A stretch of 64,000 nucleotides of DNA. Source: Oopsacas minuta. Taxonomy: Eukaryota > Porifera > Hexactinellida > Lyssacinosida > Leucopsacidae. Positions within the stretch are counted from its first letter, which is position 1. The number at the start of each line of letters is the position of its first letter. The stretch covers positions 485,445-549,444 of the forward strand of contig JAKMXF010000288.1 in assembly GCA_024704765.1 (NCBI GenBank), read 5' to 3'. The position numbers were made by a program, and so were the translations under genes. The notes below the pieces were generated by a model, which worked only from the letters and a program-made list of their open reading frames with translations, was not told the origin of the DNA and did no database searches. Below are positions 43,564-54,985 of the stretch, piece after piece.

Positions 43564-46500
43564 ATGGTGGATGATAGTATAAATTGTCTCTCTTTCCTCT
43601 TGGAATGTAAGATTATAATCACAGGGCACACACCACTCCCTAGCAACGATAACTACACACAGGTATGCAGACTCAGCTCTGTTACAGAATTACCTACACA
43701 GGATGATGACGTCACGCGAAAATTTCAGAGTATTTTCCTGCGTCGAGTAGCTCTAGAGTATGACGAGATTAAATTTGTAATATTAACATTTAAGCGGACT
43801 TATTTGCATAGCAACCGAGAATCTCCTCTGGAATCTACACCATTCCAGAATCTACGTGTGGTTGCTAGGGAGGTGTGTATTGATAGAATACTTACTCAGG
43901 TTTGTGTAGAATAGTTTAACCAATCATATGTTTAGTTTATATTTCAAACAGCTGATGAGTCTATCTTCAGAATCTGACACCTTGGGAGAGGACAGTTTAT
44001 GGATGAGTGTAGCCAATCAGAATGCAGGGTCTCATGATTCTAGGTTCTTGTCTGCGTTACGACATTTAACCGGATGTGATACTGATACCTCTCCTCTCCC
44101 CGATCAGCTGTTACCAACTTTGGCGCACAAATTAGGAGAAAGTGACTTGGGAATTTCTGCTCTAATTAGGTTAGTTATCATCCATGGTCAGTTAGTGATA
44201 AACTCTCTAATCTGATTGGTCAATAGGATGCTGCGAGCAGGATGCGAGCAGATCAGAGGTGTCGAGTCATTGGAAAAAGTGGCATCGCGACACCAGGTGG
44301 TTTTCCCACCTGTGGAGACATTAGTGTCGCTTCAGGAATGTTCTCATACGATAGCACATCAGCTTATAAAAGAGGTTAGTTTCAGTTCCAATTGGAACAT
44401 AACAATATGATTATTTATTGCTAGGTTAAGGAGCGATCAGCTGACACAGGAAAATATTACTCACATTCCTCTTGTCTCAGTGAGTTGCTAGGTTACAGCA
44501 TAATAATGCCGAGTATAAATGTGAAATATTTGAACAATTCATGTTACATTCCTTTGAAGTCGTTGCCTGGTTACCCAAGAGATTTTCAAAGAATGTTACA
44601 GGTTAGTTACTATGTGAATAGATAGGAATGTTGGGAATGTTATATTTCTATTTTTAGAACAGTAACACGTTAAAACAGCAGAATAGTGAGTATACACATA
44701 AATTGTGTAAATTGACTCACGCAATTTTGAAGAAAATATTAAGAAACTCTGATAAACACCTCAAAAGCGCGCCTTTAATTTGGTTGAGTGACGTCATAAA
44801 TTCCCATCAGCTGTTAACTACACCTAAGTTTATGCGCGGGAAAGAAGAACAGCTGGTAGCTCATCCAGGATGGCGCCTAAATTTCTGTTATTTATTGCTG
44901 TTATTCTGTGAGCCTTTCTTCTCCCGCTCAGCCAATCAGAAGTTATCTTTAATAGCAATAGATTACGTCATCAGTAAGGAATGTAGATTGGATTTACCTA
45001 ATGAGTCTTGTCTAGCTAGAGGTGTTATCCCGCCCAGAACTGACACTAACACCCAATCAAATGTAAGTTTACTGATTTATACATATACTGTAAAACCTCG
45101 CAGATCTTGACAACCTTTGTAATTTATCTCAGAGGTTATACTGCATTCCTTTTACTACATTCTGTATCTAGGCAAACTTCATAACAGAAATATTCCATTT
45201 TACTCTGAGAGCTCTGAATCTATTATTAATTGCTCCGATGAACCAAGCTATGCAGGTTAGTTGTTTGTTTATTTATTTGTTGTTGTTTATCTGTCTGCTA
45301 GGTAGTGTCAGATCTATCCAAAGCAGCTCATAACATGTCTCCAGAGTCTCCGGAGAGGGAACGACTAGAGGAACTATCAGGCCTAACATTCATAACTTGG
45401 GACTTAACAATTCTTAACGAACAGTTTGCCCTTATGGTTTCACAATTCTATATAACAGCTGGTATATGGTTAAATATGAGTATTGAATCTAATCAGCTGA
45501 TTGAGGTGTGTGAATATAGTATACTCTGCTTAATATAGTCGCCGGTTAATCTGCTAACACCTTTTAAAACGGTCTCTGGTACTGGTATGACCCTATTTAG
45601 CTGAGTATACTGTTATAAATGATAACATTCCTGTCTTATCAATTCGTTGCTAGGCTCTATCCCATATTCCTGAATTCCTAATTAAAGACAGCTGTCAATG
45701 GTTCCGGTTTCTAGTGACGTCATCACCCAATCTATTCCGTCTCTTAGAAATGGCGCCTGTTATTGATTTATATGTTTTATTATTGGAGAGACAGGATCTA
45801 ATGCCTGGTCCTGTTAGCCAATCAAAAGTAAGTATTTATACATTCCAATCTATGTATTATGTAACTAGCGTATGAATTGTCACAGGTAGTCTCATTTCTA
45901 CTGAGTCTTGTGCAAACACAGCTGGGAAGTATATCAGCTGTTCAGCTGTCTACCAGCTGGTCCTCTGTCCACGGGGAGTTAGCTACCATCCTCCATTCCA
46001 ATCCTACTGTAAGGGATAAGTTAGGGCCTGCTCTCCTGTCCTGTTACACAGCTGTAGACGTAGTGGAGGGTCTGGATGTGGATAAAGACTCTTTTGATAA
46101 GTTTAGTGCCAGACAGGATATCACTAATCTAATTACACATTTATGGAACAGACAGGATTGTAGGTAAACAGATAGATTAATAGAAACAAACAAACAAACA
46201 AACAAACAAACAAACAAACAAATGAATGAATGAATTTCGCATTTCCTGTTTTCATAATGTAGGGATTCAGTGTTAAGACAGTGTAACACCTCGTTATTTC
46301 CAGCATTCCTTAACAGTATCCTAGATACACTCTTATATATGCTAAATGACAGCATTCACAGACTCAGGAATGCTCGCTTAATCCAGATTAGCATGGAGGA
46401 GGACAGCTGGTCACGTTTGACACCTCGTGAACAGAGAGCAAAGCAGGACTTCTTGAGTAGTGAGGAGAGAGTAACCAGAGGTTTCTTATCCATCTCTCAG

Positions 46501-49500
46501 ACAGCTCTCTCTCTCCTTCAGGTGTTAAGTGAGTCAGCTGATGTGTCTAGCATATTATCTCAACAACCTCTATGTCATAGAGTAGCATCTGCTTTCATTG
46601 GTCAGTTGTTGTTGTTGTTTAATATTTGTTTATGTTTACTTGGCGGGTTGCTAATTTGGAGGTAAACTACAAATTGAATATTTGAATTAATCTCATAGAA
46701 TATATTATACACAAGGTTTGACACCCCTATAGCTGTTATGATTGATAAGATTTCTATTTTTAGAAATATCGAACTGCTATTTATTGGGAATTATAATTCT
46801 CCAGAATTTCTTGTCACTTCCGTTATAATTATCCTGGAAGACAGTTACCATATACGGACAGGATAGCTAATATGAACCAAACCATTTGTTCCAATAAGAA
46901 TTATTATATGAGTAAATATGAAATGTCTTTATTATAAGCAAGGTTCTGGGTCTAAGAGGAAGAGGTGTTTCGACATACCGGATATAAGAACCATCTTTAT
47001 CACACTTCTATTAATGTAGATATTTTGTATTATTTGTAACAAATATAACATAAAAGTAGTTATAATTTAATTAAGAAAATTTGATATTTTGTTATTTGCA
47101 AATTATAGAAATAAGTTTACTGAGAAAGAACTTTCAACCACATTCCTTACAGTATCCTAGCAACGAGACATAATAACATACAGCTGTACAACCTCGTGTT
47201 TATTCTAACAAGAATTATACTCACATCATCCAATTATTGTTGTTTGTTTACTTGACAAACTAAACCATATTACAGCTATAAATGCACAAGATTATCCCTA
47301 GCAACCAATTCATATCTAAACTATTCCAACATTCATCATCAAATGGCATACCGATGCTCAATCGCCCACAAGTCATAGACCCCATAGAGGAACACATCAA
47401 CTATACCATAGATTGTCTCATAGGGCTACTGAATGTCCGCAGAGCTCAGCTGCTGGAGCTAGCCCACAATATCCCCGAAGACAAGAGAGCCGCAGAGATC
47501 GCTCGAGATCAAATGATCGCCCAACTGACAGAGGCCCAAGCACACCTCCAAGGAGACTTAAGAGAAAATCCCCTCCAGTCCATGCAAGAGAGAATGGCCC
47601 AAGAAATGAACGACAAATTACGAGATCTACAAAATATCATCCCCGTAGAGACACAATTAAAGTGGCAGTGTGACACACGTGACCTAGAAACGAGCATTTC
47701 CCATCTAGGAGAGATCATACAGGTACCAGTAGGAGCACCAGATTATGCTAAATTCCAAACTTCCACTGTTGCTACTGGGAAGAAAGGTAGAGGTCCTGGC
47801 GAGTTGCCTTGCCCATTAGGTGTAGCTATACATGAAGATACACACCAAATATTTGTAGCTAATAATCTCAATAAGAGAGTAGAGATATTCTCTGACACAG
47901 GCGAGTACCTCAATCAGCTGGGTGTAGGACAGCTGGATCAGCCATGGGGTATAGCTATACACGGAGAGGATGTGTATGTCAGCTGCTTGGAAGTTAGCAC
48001 TGTAAACCAATTCACACTAACTGACATGAGTCTTGTTAGGAAGATAGGAGGTGAGGGATCAAACAACGGACAATTCAACAGTCCTAGACAACTAACAACA
48101 GAATCAGCGTACACGACACAAACCTGAACCATCTACGTAACATTACTCATCAGTCAATGACACTACCATATGATGTTAAAGTGTCACGTGACCGCATGTA
48201 CGTACTGTGTCCATATAACAACCCGTGTATGCTGGTGCTAACCCTAGAGGAAGACAAGCTACACTCCCTCATTACCTCTGGACAAGGAATGGATGTGTTA
48301 TACCCTTCCTTCTTCTGTCTAGATCCATTTAATAACTTTGGTTTTAGCAATCAAGAATCTCACTCAATTCGGGTATTCTCTCCAGAAGGCAATCTCCTAC
48401 ACACGATAGAAACAAAGGGAGACCAACAAGGAATGTTATTTGAGCCCGGAGGAATAGCTATAACTCCTAATGGGAGATTAGTTAGTGTGTCAAATAATAG
48501 GCACTACAGTCTACAAATATATTATTAGTTTGTTTGTTTGTTTATTTGTTTGTTTTGTTTATATTTATCAATAAATATCCCAAATTATTCTTTACCAAAT
48601 TTGATTTTGTCTTTGAATTTATTCTACATATTTGATTTGAATTCCGTTGCTAGGGTTTTTTGACTCCCTCTGCGGTCCCAGAGCTAAGGAAATAAATGTC
48701 AGGAAGAAAGAGAATTTCAAGTTCGAACCTAAACGGCTATTACGCGGGCTTTCTCAGGTGACAGCTCAGATATTATCAGCTGATCAAGGAAAATTCTATT
48801 CTGCTCTGTTAACCAATCAGGATTTAGAGATTAGTTCTTTTAGGAAAATGTGTCAAGTGGTTTCAGAGGAGGGTGTCAGCTGGTCAAACAGCTGTTATAA
48901 ACTACTTGATAGATTGGTTAGTTATTTCTGGAACTAATTAACAAATATGATACATACTATAAAACTAACTTTTATCTTTTCAGTCAGCTGATATTGTCCC
49001 TGAGCGATCAGCTGATCTACAAGATCTCACCTGGTTATCTCAAGGTGTTGAAATGGAACTTGGCCTTGATTCCCTAACAGAGGCATATATTGTGTCTCTA
49101 GGGGAGAGCCAATATGACTCATGCTCCCTAGCAACATGTCATACATTAAGGAATGCATTACCAGAAGGAGCGCCATCTCAAACCAGACTTAAATCTCTCT
49201 TAAAAGAGGTTAGCAACGCTTTAATATAATAGGAATGTATGCTTATTATTTGTATAGGCTTCTCAGCTACAAGAATCTCTGCCTCTTCATCCGGACTCTT
49301 CAATATTTGTCCGTCAAGATGAAGACAGAATGGATTTAGTGCGGGGGTTAATAACAGGACCGACTGGCTCTCCGTATGCTTATGGATGCTTCCAATTTGA
49401 TTGTTTGTTTCCCCAGAATTATCCGGCGATACCTCCACTTGTTAAGTTCTGTACTACAGGGGGCGGGACCGTGCGGTTTAATCCGAACCTCTACGCTGAC

Positions 49501-50029
49501 GGGAAGGTGTGTCTGTCACTTCTGGGGACATGGCACGGAGGTGACCAATCAGAGAAATGGGATCCTCAGGTATCTATAAATAGACCCAGATTATAGCAGT
49601 GATTTGATTGGTTGTTTGTAGGTGTCATCTCTTTATCAGGTGTTAGTTTCAATTCAGGGAATTATTTTAATTCCTGAACCTCTGTATAATGAACCCGGAT
49701 ATGAGAGTATCAGGGGGACAGAGGAGGGTGTCAGGAGGAGCAAAGAGACCAACTCAGAATTAGCTCTATTTACAGTAAGACACGCAATGTGTGACGTCAT
49801 TAGAAATCCACCTGATGGATTCCAGGAACTAATCCAGGTATTTGATTGGTTGAATTTGTTAATTCCATGTAAAGATTAACCAATCAAATTTTAGATTCAT
49901 TTCTCACTTTTAAAGCCACAAATCTTGTCTCAGTGCCATAAATGGATACAGGAGTGTCCGGCCAATCAAATGCGAGGACGTCTGATCAGAGCAGTCCAAC
50001 AGCTGAAAGAAATTCTTGACACCTTATGA
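43564..50029 (+). CDS. UFD2/UBE4-type E4 core fused to a BIRC6/UBE2O-like E2 domain
   Basis: Predicted 1170-residue ubiquitin enzyme. Exons: 43564-43899, 43952-44169, 44227-44374, 44425-44601, 44658-45062, 45172-45255, 45302-45505, 45654-45827, 45886-46163, 46263-46600, 48654-48916, 48984-49208, 49258-49569, 49622-49837, 49895-50029; every junction is GT-AG and in frame. Residues about 180-875 follow the UFD2 core of UBE4[72 protein letters not shown]. Where UBE4 has its U-box, this protein instead has a linker and an E2 fold (about 951-1150): [49 protein letters not shown] with catalytic Cys about 1035, and the UBE2O/BIRC6-type tail [11 protein letters not shown]. Its own E2 could charge ubiquitin that the E4 core guides. 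The start codon is the least certain part. Confidence 0.85.
45515..45612. mobile_element. Small TA-flanked inverted-repeat element (family A, copy 3)
   Basis: The left end TATAGTATACTCTGCTTAAT and the reverse-complemented right end (AACAGTATACTCAGCTAAAT) match the element at 791-864. It lies in intron 7 of the E4-E2 gene. Confidence 0.55.
46183..46235. repeat. CAAA array followed by TGAA array
   Basis: About ten CAAA units then several TGAA units, in intron 9 of the E4-E2 gene, close to the 3' splice site of exon 10. Confidence 0.9.
47282..48528 (+). pseudogene. NHL-repeat gene copy, broken by two frame shifts
   Basis: Homologous over its whole length to the intact NHL gene at 12535-13773. 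The codon matching that gene's ATG is at 47343, but a 1-bp loss near 47366 shifts the frame; an upstream ATG at 47282 happens to read into the conserved frame. A second defect lies at about 48103: relative to the other copy 43 bp are missing, and the deletion ends share ACAGA, so the frame runs into a stop at 48125-48127. The conserved frame then resumes to the normal C-terminus at 48528 ([10 protein letters not shown]). A truncated 281-residue product is conceivable. It lies in intron 10 of the E4-E2 gene, same strand, with conserved DNA upstream from about 47066. Confidence 0.85.
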
Positions 50030-50142
50030 ATTATTCTATTTTTAGATATTAGATTGATTGGCTGATTGTATATTGAGTTATGACGTAACTATCCACAGTC
50101 CTGGGTAGCTATAAATAGGAGTAAATCTGTGTTAGTTTAGAA

Positions 50143-53100
50143 ATGAAAAATCTTTTTATTTTTGCTCTTTTTCTGTATTTTGTTTCTGCTCAGGAATTTC
50201 TAACATTCCATAGCAACGGATCTGTTGCTAGGTTTGAAGAATGGCGCCCTGGATCTGCTGGGAGAATCAGATTTCAGTTTAGAACACGATTTGACAACAA
50301 AACTTTGTTTGAAATTTCTTCACAGAATGTCAGCTGGTCGGTTAGAATTGAAAGTTCAATAATTGTCAGAGAATATCAGCTGATTCTTAACCAACCAAAT
50401 CGCTTTCTTACGAAAGAAAAATTTCTTCAGAATAATTTTATTCTGGAAGATAATTGGGTAAATTTTGTTGTCAGAATAACTAATCAAACTCTATCTTTCA
50501 AAGTGTCAGATTCTGTAATCTCATTTCCAATCTTACAACATTCCTATCTATTCAATTGGTTGTTAGGGAATGAACAAGACAATTTCATTGGTTGCATAAA
50601 GAATGTTGGGCTAGCCAATCAGAGCTCAGGATTTCTACCTGTTACTCCTGCTAATTTTACCAAAGTTACAATTGGAACTAATTGTGCTAGAAAATGTAAC
50701 TCAAATTCCTGTGAAAATGGTCGTTGCTTAGAAAACTATCAATCAGCTGTTTGTGATTGTACCGGAACTATGTTTAGTGGAGAAAGGTGTGAAATTGGTG
50801 AGTTATTTGAAGTTATTTTAGTAACAATTATTTATTTGCTATTTATAGAAATCACTACAACCCGCTCTCTCAAATATTCATTCGTTAACCAATCAGATTC
50901 GTTTATAGAATTGGCGCCTTGGGAGTATAATATAGGCGGGAAACTTAGAATACATTTTGCAACAATTCACACCTCAGTTCCTATTATAACTCTCTCAGCC
51001 AATCAATTGCTTCTCAGCTGTAGAATTAATTCTGATGGACTGGTAACAGCTGAGCTCAGAAATTTCTCTAATCATATTAGTCAGCTGATTTTATCAGATA
51101 CTAATGTTGTTGACAATGACTGGATCATTTTATCTTTCATTATAATTTATGGCGGATTTATGATTCAAGTACGATCAGGAGCAGTTACACAATCAGCTGT
51201 TCTCTCAGCTGAATGGACACCTGAACAGCTGGTACCGATATTGGGGGCAACTACCGAATCCGATAATTTCATTGGTTGTATGAAAGGTTTTAAAGTGTCA
51301 AATGGCTCAGAATCTGATCTGGTTAACGCACCAATTTTGAGAACTAAAGGAGTTATTTTTGGTTCCAGTTGTGTCGACAGGTGTCAAAATGTGTCGTGTG
51401 GAGATGGCACATGTGTGAATGCCTGGAGCGGACACATTTGTGACTGCAGTGACACTTTAAAAAGTGGCGCATATTGTTCAGAAGGTAAATATTATTCTAT
51501 TAATTTTGGCCAATCAAAATTATTACATTGAATTTTTATGGAATCAACAGATGCCAGTCTGTAATTAGCCAATGAAATATGTTATTTGATTAATCATATC
51601 ATCACACCTTTATAGATATTTTCTAGAAATTGTGAACCAATCAGAATTTGCTATTTTCATAAAACCTTTTAAGTTATATTATTTGAATTGTAAATTCCAT
51701 AAATTTCTGAATGGATTCTTAACCAATCAAATTCTCTAGAAAATGGAGTCTGCTCGCCAATCAGATTCCATACAAACTAGAATTCAGATTGGTTAATTCT
51801 ATGAATGAAATTTGTTTAGATTCCAATCAAATTGGATTATTTGGAAACGAATCAGCTGATTTCTATCTTGAACAGAATCCCCGCCTAAACTATCTCTCAT
51901 TAATGTTCCGTAGTCTCACTGAGGAGGGCAGAATCCTATTGGTCAGATCCTCACAGACTTATCACACATCAAATCATCAAACAGCTGTTCTAACCTTACA
52001 AACAGCTGATTTACAGCTGTACTTCTCTAAGTATATCCTTAAGATTACAGTTAACATAGCTGGAGTTACAAGTTCCATTAACATATCAGCGTTGCTATGG
52101 TCAGGGTACTCTTCAGAATATTGGAATTTTGTTGCAATAAAATTCAACAAAAATTCTATTGAAATTAAGGTTTGTTCTATTTTTAGAATTAATTATTATT
52201 TTATTGGTTGCTATGCTAGGTCAATGGAATGCAAGGTATCTTGACAACAGCTAGCTGGGATTGGCATTCAGATAGAATTGAAATAGGTAGCGGTATGATT
52301 GGATGTTTTTCTCAATTTATCGTCAACAGATTTCAGGTTTGATTTTAGGCGCCAGAATCCTTATTAACGTAAATTTCTGAGTTATCTGTAATCAGCTGAT
52401 TCTGAGACTAGCCAATCAAATGGTAGATAGAAGCAATACTACATTACTATAAATTCTATTTTTAGAAACTTAGTGAGAGATCAGCTGTGAGCAGAACCTG
52501 TCCTTCTCACACCTCTCTATCCGTATACATTCCATTCTCACAGGATCGTATCCAGGGACTAAGCATTAATGTAATATACAAACTTCTGAATTCTATTTTA
52601 AGATAACTTCTCTTAGAATTGAATTATATTTATTACTCAAAACTATAATCTGGAGTTTCAGCTGTTTATACAAATTGGATCTCCCATTGAGATATTTCTA
52701 TTTCTAAGATCTTAACAATTCGTGACATCAGCTGTCTTCTGTACTATTTATAACTCTTACAAATATTCTAGAATGTGTGGATACAGAGCAGATTAATTAT
52801 ATTACAGTTAGAGTTTTTATTGGCTAATCAACAGCTGTCCAATGGACTCATGTACCTCTCTCTCCCTCTCCTAGACTTACAGCTGATTATTAGTGTTATA
52901 CAACAAACAGTAATAATGACGTCATTGAATTATCAGCTGATTAGTGAAATTAAAGTTAGAGATTTTGCTTGGCATAAATTAGAAATTGTTTTAAGATCAG
53001 CTGGTAACAGGTATGTAATTTAATTAGTAAATAATCAGCTGATTAATATAATTATTTTCTAGTACTTTAATCCGATTGGCTGTTGACAGTCACTCAGAAT

Positions 53101-53763
53101 CTCAGGTTTATGTAACAAAGGAATTCAAGAAATCAAAGCATCTGATTGGTCAGCTCCGTGTTGGAGATGATAACTCTAATTCTATTGGTTAGTTTAGGCG
53201 CCAGAATAATATTAATATTTTACGTTCCCATGGTTACAGGTGGCTGTATAAGGAATGTAGTTCTGTTTGGAAATGAGCTCTCTATTGCTACTCTCCTGTC
53301 CGGGCGGGCTTCTAATTATTCTCTCAATTCTTGTCCAATCACCACGCCATGTGATTTCACACCTTGTGCCAACGGTGCCGCTTGTGAGACACAAAACGAC
53401 ACATTCCTTCGGTGCCTTTGCGTAACTAGGTACAGCGGAGATTTCTGTTTAAGTAAGTTTATTAAATTATATTATTTGCAAATATTTTATGTATAATTTA
53501 TAGATTCCACCACGACACAACTGCCACTTCTCACACCTATCCTAACATTCCTACTGCCCCTGTTTATATCGATGTTACTGTTAATAGCGTCATCAGCTGT
53601 TATCCTGATATGTATGGTTGTTAAGAGGTGTGAAAGAGGACAAGGGACCTATCTAACTAGAGAGGAGACAGGTATAACTCTGATGCAAGATCCCCAGCAA
53701 CCAAACACACCAATAGATATGTTCTTACCCCCAATAAAGCCTACACAAGAATGGCCAGTATAG
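50143..53763 (+). CDS. Single-pass receptor with laminin-G and EGF domains and a Caspr/neurexin-like tail
   Basis: Predicted 899-residue type I membrane protein. Exons: 50143-50797, 50849-51484, 51820-52169, 52220-52336, 52466-52570, 52772-53010, 53063-53187, 53240-53452, 53504-53763. Signal peptide MKNLFIFALFLYFVSA, then LamG1 (to about 185, ending DNFIGCIKN...CARKC), EGF1 (CENGRCLENYQSAVCDC), LamG2 (ending DNFIGCMKGF), EGF2 (CGDGTCVNAWSGHICDC), LamG3 (exons 3-5), LamG4 (exons 6-8), EGF3 (CANGAACETQNDTFLRCLC), and a membrane helix at about 822-855. The cytoplasmic tail is short: KRCERGQGTYLTREETG, resembling the protein-4.1-binding GTYxTxE segment of Caspr and glycophorin C, and it ends in QEWPV, a possible PDZ ligand like Caspr EWLI or neurexin EYYV. 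It starts 113 bp after the E4-E2 stop codon. An adhesion or junction role is inferred. Confidence 0.88.
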
Positions 53764-53840
53764 TAACCAATCAAATTGCAGCTTTAATCATTTATGTATC
53801 ATAGCTTATTAAAATTTATTACAAATATTAAATATACAGA

Positions 53841-54525
53841 ATATACCGACGGCAGTATATACCGGTAACAGTATATACCGGTAGCAGTATATACCGGTAA
53901 CAGTATATACCGGTAACAGTATATACCGGTAGCAGTATATACCGGTAACAGTATATACCGGTAACAGTATATACCGGTAGCAGTATATACCGGTAACAGT
54001 ATATACCGGTAGCAGTATATACCGGTAACAGTATATACCGGTAGCAGTATATACCGGTAGCAGTATATATCGGTAACAGTATATACCGGTAACAGTATAT
54101 ACCGGTAGTAGTATATACCGGTAACAGTATATACCGGTAGCAGTATATACCGGTAACAGTATATACCGGTAACAGTATATACCGGTAACAGTATATACCG
54201 GTAACAGTATATACCGGTAACAGTATATACCGGTAGTAGTATATACCGGTAACAGTATATACCGGTAGCAGTATATACCGGTAACAGTATATACCGGTAG
54301 TAGTATATACCGGTAACAGTATATACCGGTAGCAGTATATACCGGTAACAGTATATACCGGTAGCAGTATATACCGGTAACAGTATATACCGGTAACAGT
54401 ATATACCGGTAGTAGTATATACCGGTAACAGTATATACCGGTAGTAGTATATACCGGTAACAGTATATACCGGTAGTAGTATATACCGGTAACAGTATAT
54501 ACCGGTAGCAGTATATACCGGCATC
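53841..54525. repeat. 16-bp satellite, about 42 copies
   Basis: The unit CAGTATATACCGGTAR repeats with period 16 from about 53841 to 54525. Copies differ almost only at one dinucleotide after GGTA (ACA, GCA or GTA), giving mixed variant order. Each unit contains the palindrome TATACCGGTA. Sixteen is not a multiple of three, so all minus frames happen to stay open and give a false 241-residue Tyr-rich frame. The array fills most of the gap between the LamG receptor and the SMKR1-like gene. Confidence 0.95.
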
Positions 54526-54668
54526 TAGAGTATACCAGTTATAAGAACCATGGATATGTACTTATTGAATGATCGGTTATTTGCTATCCAATTGTTCTTA
54601 TCAGCGATATTATCTGTAGTTATCATATTTAGTTATGTAAACAACAATAAATTGTTACTATAAATAGC

Positions 54669-54914
54669 ATGCCTGGGAAGGCCCGCGGTAGATCTGGGAG
54701 TCCTAAGAAGAAAGTTACAGGAAAGAAGAAAACAAAAAAAGGAAAGAAGTCCTCAGGTCCTACCGGACCCACCAAAGAGCCCCTGACACATACAGAGATT
54801 GTAGACGCATACTATGTCTGCCACAATGCTGCACATTTTCTAACTTATACAGGATTTGTAAAGACAGAAACTAAGAAAGGAAAAAAAGGAAAAAAAGGAA
54901 AAAAGAAAAAATAA
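54669..54914 (+). CDS. SMKR1: Small lysine-rich protein, SMKR1-like
   Basis: Intronless 81-residue protein. Two lysine-rich ends (KKKVTGKKKTKKGKK and KKGKKGKKGKKKK) enclose a conserved core, LTHTEIVDAYYVCHNAAHFL followed by TYTGF. Human SMKR1 has the same plan: a short basic protein with YYxAHNxADxLxxxGF in the middle. Its function is poorly known; expression in ciliated cells and testis is recalled for vertebrates but not shown here. The stop codon is 71 bp from the convergent liprin stop; AATAAA occurs at about 54955 on this strand. Confidence 0.75.
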   Translation: MPGKARGRSGSPKKKVTGKKKTKKGKKSSGPTGPTKEPLTHTEIVDAYYVCHNAAHFLTYTGFVKTETKKGKKGKKGKKKK

Positions 54915-54985
54915 ATTTGTGTTTATTTACCAAATTATTAATCAAATTATTAATCAATAAATCACTTTAATTATTTATTTAAAAG

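Noticed and set aside
45089-45147. Short possible inverted-repeat element (ACTGTAAAACCTC / GAGGTTATACTGC)
   Set aside because: Only about 58 bp and overlaps the intron before exon 6 of the E4-E2 gene; too little sequence to support it.
47282-48127. Intact 281-residue NHL protein
   Set aside because: The frame depends on a start upstream of the conserved one and ends early after a 43-bp loss; recorded as a pseudogene instead.
53799-54524. A 241-residue minus-strand open frame rich in Tyr, Pro, Val and Gly
   Set aside because: It is the 16-bp satellite read in frame; the unit has no minus-strand stops, so any length stays open. No start context or domain.
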